DNA of 24,145 bases from CAZILN01 sp964540005 (GTDB lineage: Bacteria > Bacteroidota > Bacteroidia > Bacteroidales > SM23-62), in NCBI GenBank assembly GCA_964540005.1, contig CAZILN010000249.1:1-24145 (forward strand). The letters run 5' to 3'. How positions within the stretch are numbered: the stretch's first letter is position 1; the number at the start of each line of letters is the position of its first letter. Both the position numbers and the translations under genes were made by a program. The notes beneath the pieces were generated by a model that saw only the letters and a list, made by a program, of their open reading frames with translations, made no database searches and had not been told where the DNA came from. This document shows positions 22,937-24,145 of the stretch, one piece after another.

Positions 22937-24064
22937 ATGTCTGCTCAAAAATTTAATTATAAAACCATCATCATCCTGGGAATTGGTTTTTTTTTACATC
23001 TGACTGCAAGCGCCCAGCTGAACAGCAGGAAAGAGATAAAAATACCTGACATCCCGGGTTACCTGACCCTGAAATGCGACCTGCATATGCATACGGTGTT
23101 TTCTGACGGACTCGTCTGGCCGACAGTAAGGGCCGATGAAGCATGGAGGGAGGGATTTGATGCCATTGCCATTTCAGATCATGTGGAATACCATCCGCAT
23201 CAGAAAGATATCCCGGTTACATTCGGACGGCCCTATGAGATCGTTAAACCACGGGCTGATATCTATGATCTGCTGGTGATCAACGCGGCAGAAATTACCC
23301 GGTCCATGCCCCCGGGCCATTTTAATTGCCTGTTCCTGGACGATGTGGCTGCCCTTAACAAGGATGATTTCTGGGAGGCTATAGGGGCTGCTGCGGAACA
23401 GGGGGCCTTTATCATGTGGAACCATCCGGGATGGAGGCAGCCTGATGAGATACCCATCTGGTACGATGAACATACCAGGCTTTATGAGAACCGCATGATG
23501 CACGGTATGGAAATAGTCAATGAAACCAATTATTATCCGCTGGCGCATGAGTGGTGCATAGAGAAGGAAATTACTATGCTGGGGAATTCAGACGTGCACA
23601 GCCCCATACATATGGATTATGCCATAGGGCAGGGTGAGCACCGGACCATAACGCTAATCTTTGCAACTGAAAGGAAACTGGATGCCATAAAGGAGGCATT
23701 ATTTGTGGGCCGGACAGCCGTTTATACTGAGGATAGGCTGATAGGTGATGAGAAATTTCTGAAACCCATTTTTGAGAATTCGATTGAAATAGCCGTTAAC
23801 CAGTCTACTGTGGCAGAGGGAAAAGAACATTATGTACAGATTACGAACAATTCGCAGCTACCCTTTGAACTGAAAGCTGATGGAGCAATAGGTGGCTATA
23901 CCTTCCCTGATGAGATTGTACTGTATCCACAGCGGACAGTGATATTATTAATCAGGAATTCCAGTGGTGCCGGATTGCAGGCCGTCAGATTACCTTACCT
24001 TGTCGAGAATCTGATCGTGGCACCCGGAAAAAGCCTGTCTGTGAAACTCGAAATAAAGCCCTGA
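22937..24064 (+). CDS. secreted PHP-domain metal-dependent phosphoesterase
   Basis: This 375-residue PHP-family protein has a signal peptide at about residues 1-27 (ending LTASAQ). The polymerase-and-histidinol-phosphatase metal site is complete: HMH (50-52), Asp57, DH (81-82), Glu119 in NAAEITR, His163 in WNHPGW, and Asp219/His221 in GNSDVHSP. The last ~100 residues form a beta-rich domain. The architecture resembles exported PHP phosphodiesterases of the Sb-PDE type, as I recall them, so a phosphodiester outside the cytoplasm is a likely substrate. It follows the methyltransferase gene by 72 bases, with a partial -7-like TAACTTTA at 22906-22913. With the metallophosphoesterase at 11722 it is the second exported phosphoesterase in the window. 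Confidence 0.86.
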   Translation: MSAQKFNYKTIIILGIGFFLHLTASAQLNSRKEIKIPDIPGYLTLKCDLHMHTVFSDGLVWPTVRADEAWREGFDAIAISDHVEYHPHQKDIPVTFGRPYEIVKPRADIYDLLVINAAEITRSMPPGHFNCLFLDDVAALNKDDFWEAIGAAAEQGAFIMWNHPGWRQPDEIPIWYDEHTRLYENRMMHGMEIVNETNYYPLAHEWCIEKEITMLGNSDVHSPIHMDYAIGQGEHRTITLIFATERKLDAIKEALFVGRTAVYTEDRLIGDEKFLKPIFENSIEIAVNQSTVAEGKEHYVQITNNSQLPFELKADGAIGGYTFPDEIVLYPQRTVILLIRNSSGAGLQAVRLPYLVENLIVAPGKSLSVKLEIKP

Positions 24065-24131
24065 CAGAACTCCGCGCTTGGGTAATGTCAAGGGAACATA
24101 TATTGAACATTATCTTTAAAAACATATAGCT

Positions 24132-24145
24132 ATGAGAGCAATCAG
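24132..24145 (+). CDS. probable start of a further gene, cut by the window end
   Basis: An ATG at 24132 opens MRAI and runs off the window. The AT-rich leader (TTTAAAAACATATAGCT) looks like other gene starts here, for example the one at 3075. Too little is visible to name a product. Confidence 0.35.

Noticed and set aside
1..24145. CRISPR arrays, insertion sequences, integrase or phage genes
   Set aside because: No regularly spaced repeats, transposase or recombinase motifs were found; the only mobile-element hint is the tRNA fragment.

Overview
The window looks like chromosomal DNA of an environmental member of the Bacteroidota, probably Bacteroidales/Marinilabiliales-like. The evidence is the gene families (DUF5060, DUF1080, exported xylose-isomerase-like TIM barrels, secreted LmbE-type deacetylases, an S9D-type peptidase), A-rich start regions with weak Shine-Dalgarno sequences, and two promoter candidates matching the Bacteroidota pattern TTTG-N19/20-TAnnTTT. 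Coding density is high. All 20 complete protein-coding calls are intact, with no transposase, CRISPR array, rRNA or complete tRNA. No gap without a gene exceeds 300 bases.

Layout. 1-257: a 54-nt 3' fragment of tRNA-Pro(TGG) on the minus strand with a perfect 12-bp hairpin just beyond its 3' end, then a small two-helix membrane protein (258-485). 486-734: non-coding. 735-2988: an aromatic-amino-acid-decarboxylase-like enzyme and a tropinone-reductase-like SDR. 3075-4935: tandem secreted PIG-L/LmbE deacetylases. 4971-5888 (minus): Tat-type sugar isomerase. 6052-10257: apparent operon of lipoprotein sulfatase, HAD hydrolase and exported DUF5060 glycoside-hydrolase-like protein. 10311-11555 (minus): uroporphyrinogen-decarboxylase/MtaA-like protein, divergent from a metallophosphoesterase plus CBM9-like protein (11722-13587), with a 21-bp palindrome between them. 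13669-15674: exported Nif3-like protein and a D-2-hydroxyacid dehydrogenase. 15740-19550 (minus): SMP-30 lactonase, isomerase, DUF1080 protein, isomerase. 19698-22864: S9 peptidase overlapping a methyltransferase by 4 bp. 22937-24064: secreted PHP-domain protein. A further gene probably begins at 24132.

How the genes may work together. Thirteen of the 20 proteins carry export signals, and most resemble enzymes acting on sugars, amino-sugar substituents, phosphoesters or lactones. The window therefore reads as a secreted or periplasmic catabolic region, but it lacks SusC/SusD pairs, transporters, regulators and a GFO/IDH/MocA dehydrogenase. The DUF1080 protein and the exported TIM barrels recall the 3-keto-sugar route of glycan breakdown known from Bacteroides; that link is inference. 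The polarity of the tRNA fragment suggests that the DNA rightward of about position 122 could be an integrated island whose other end lies outside the window; this too is inference.
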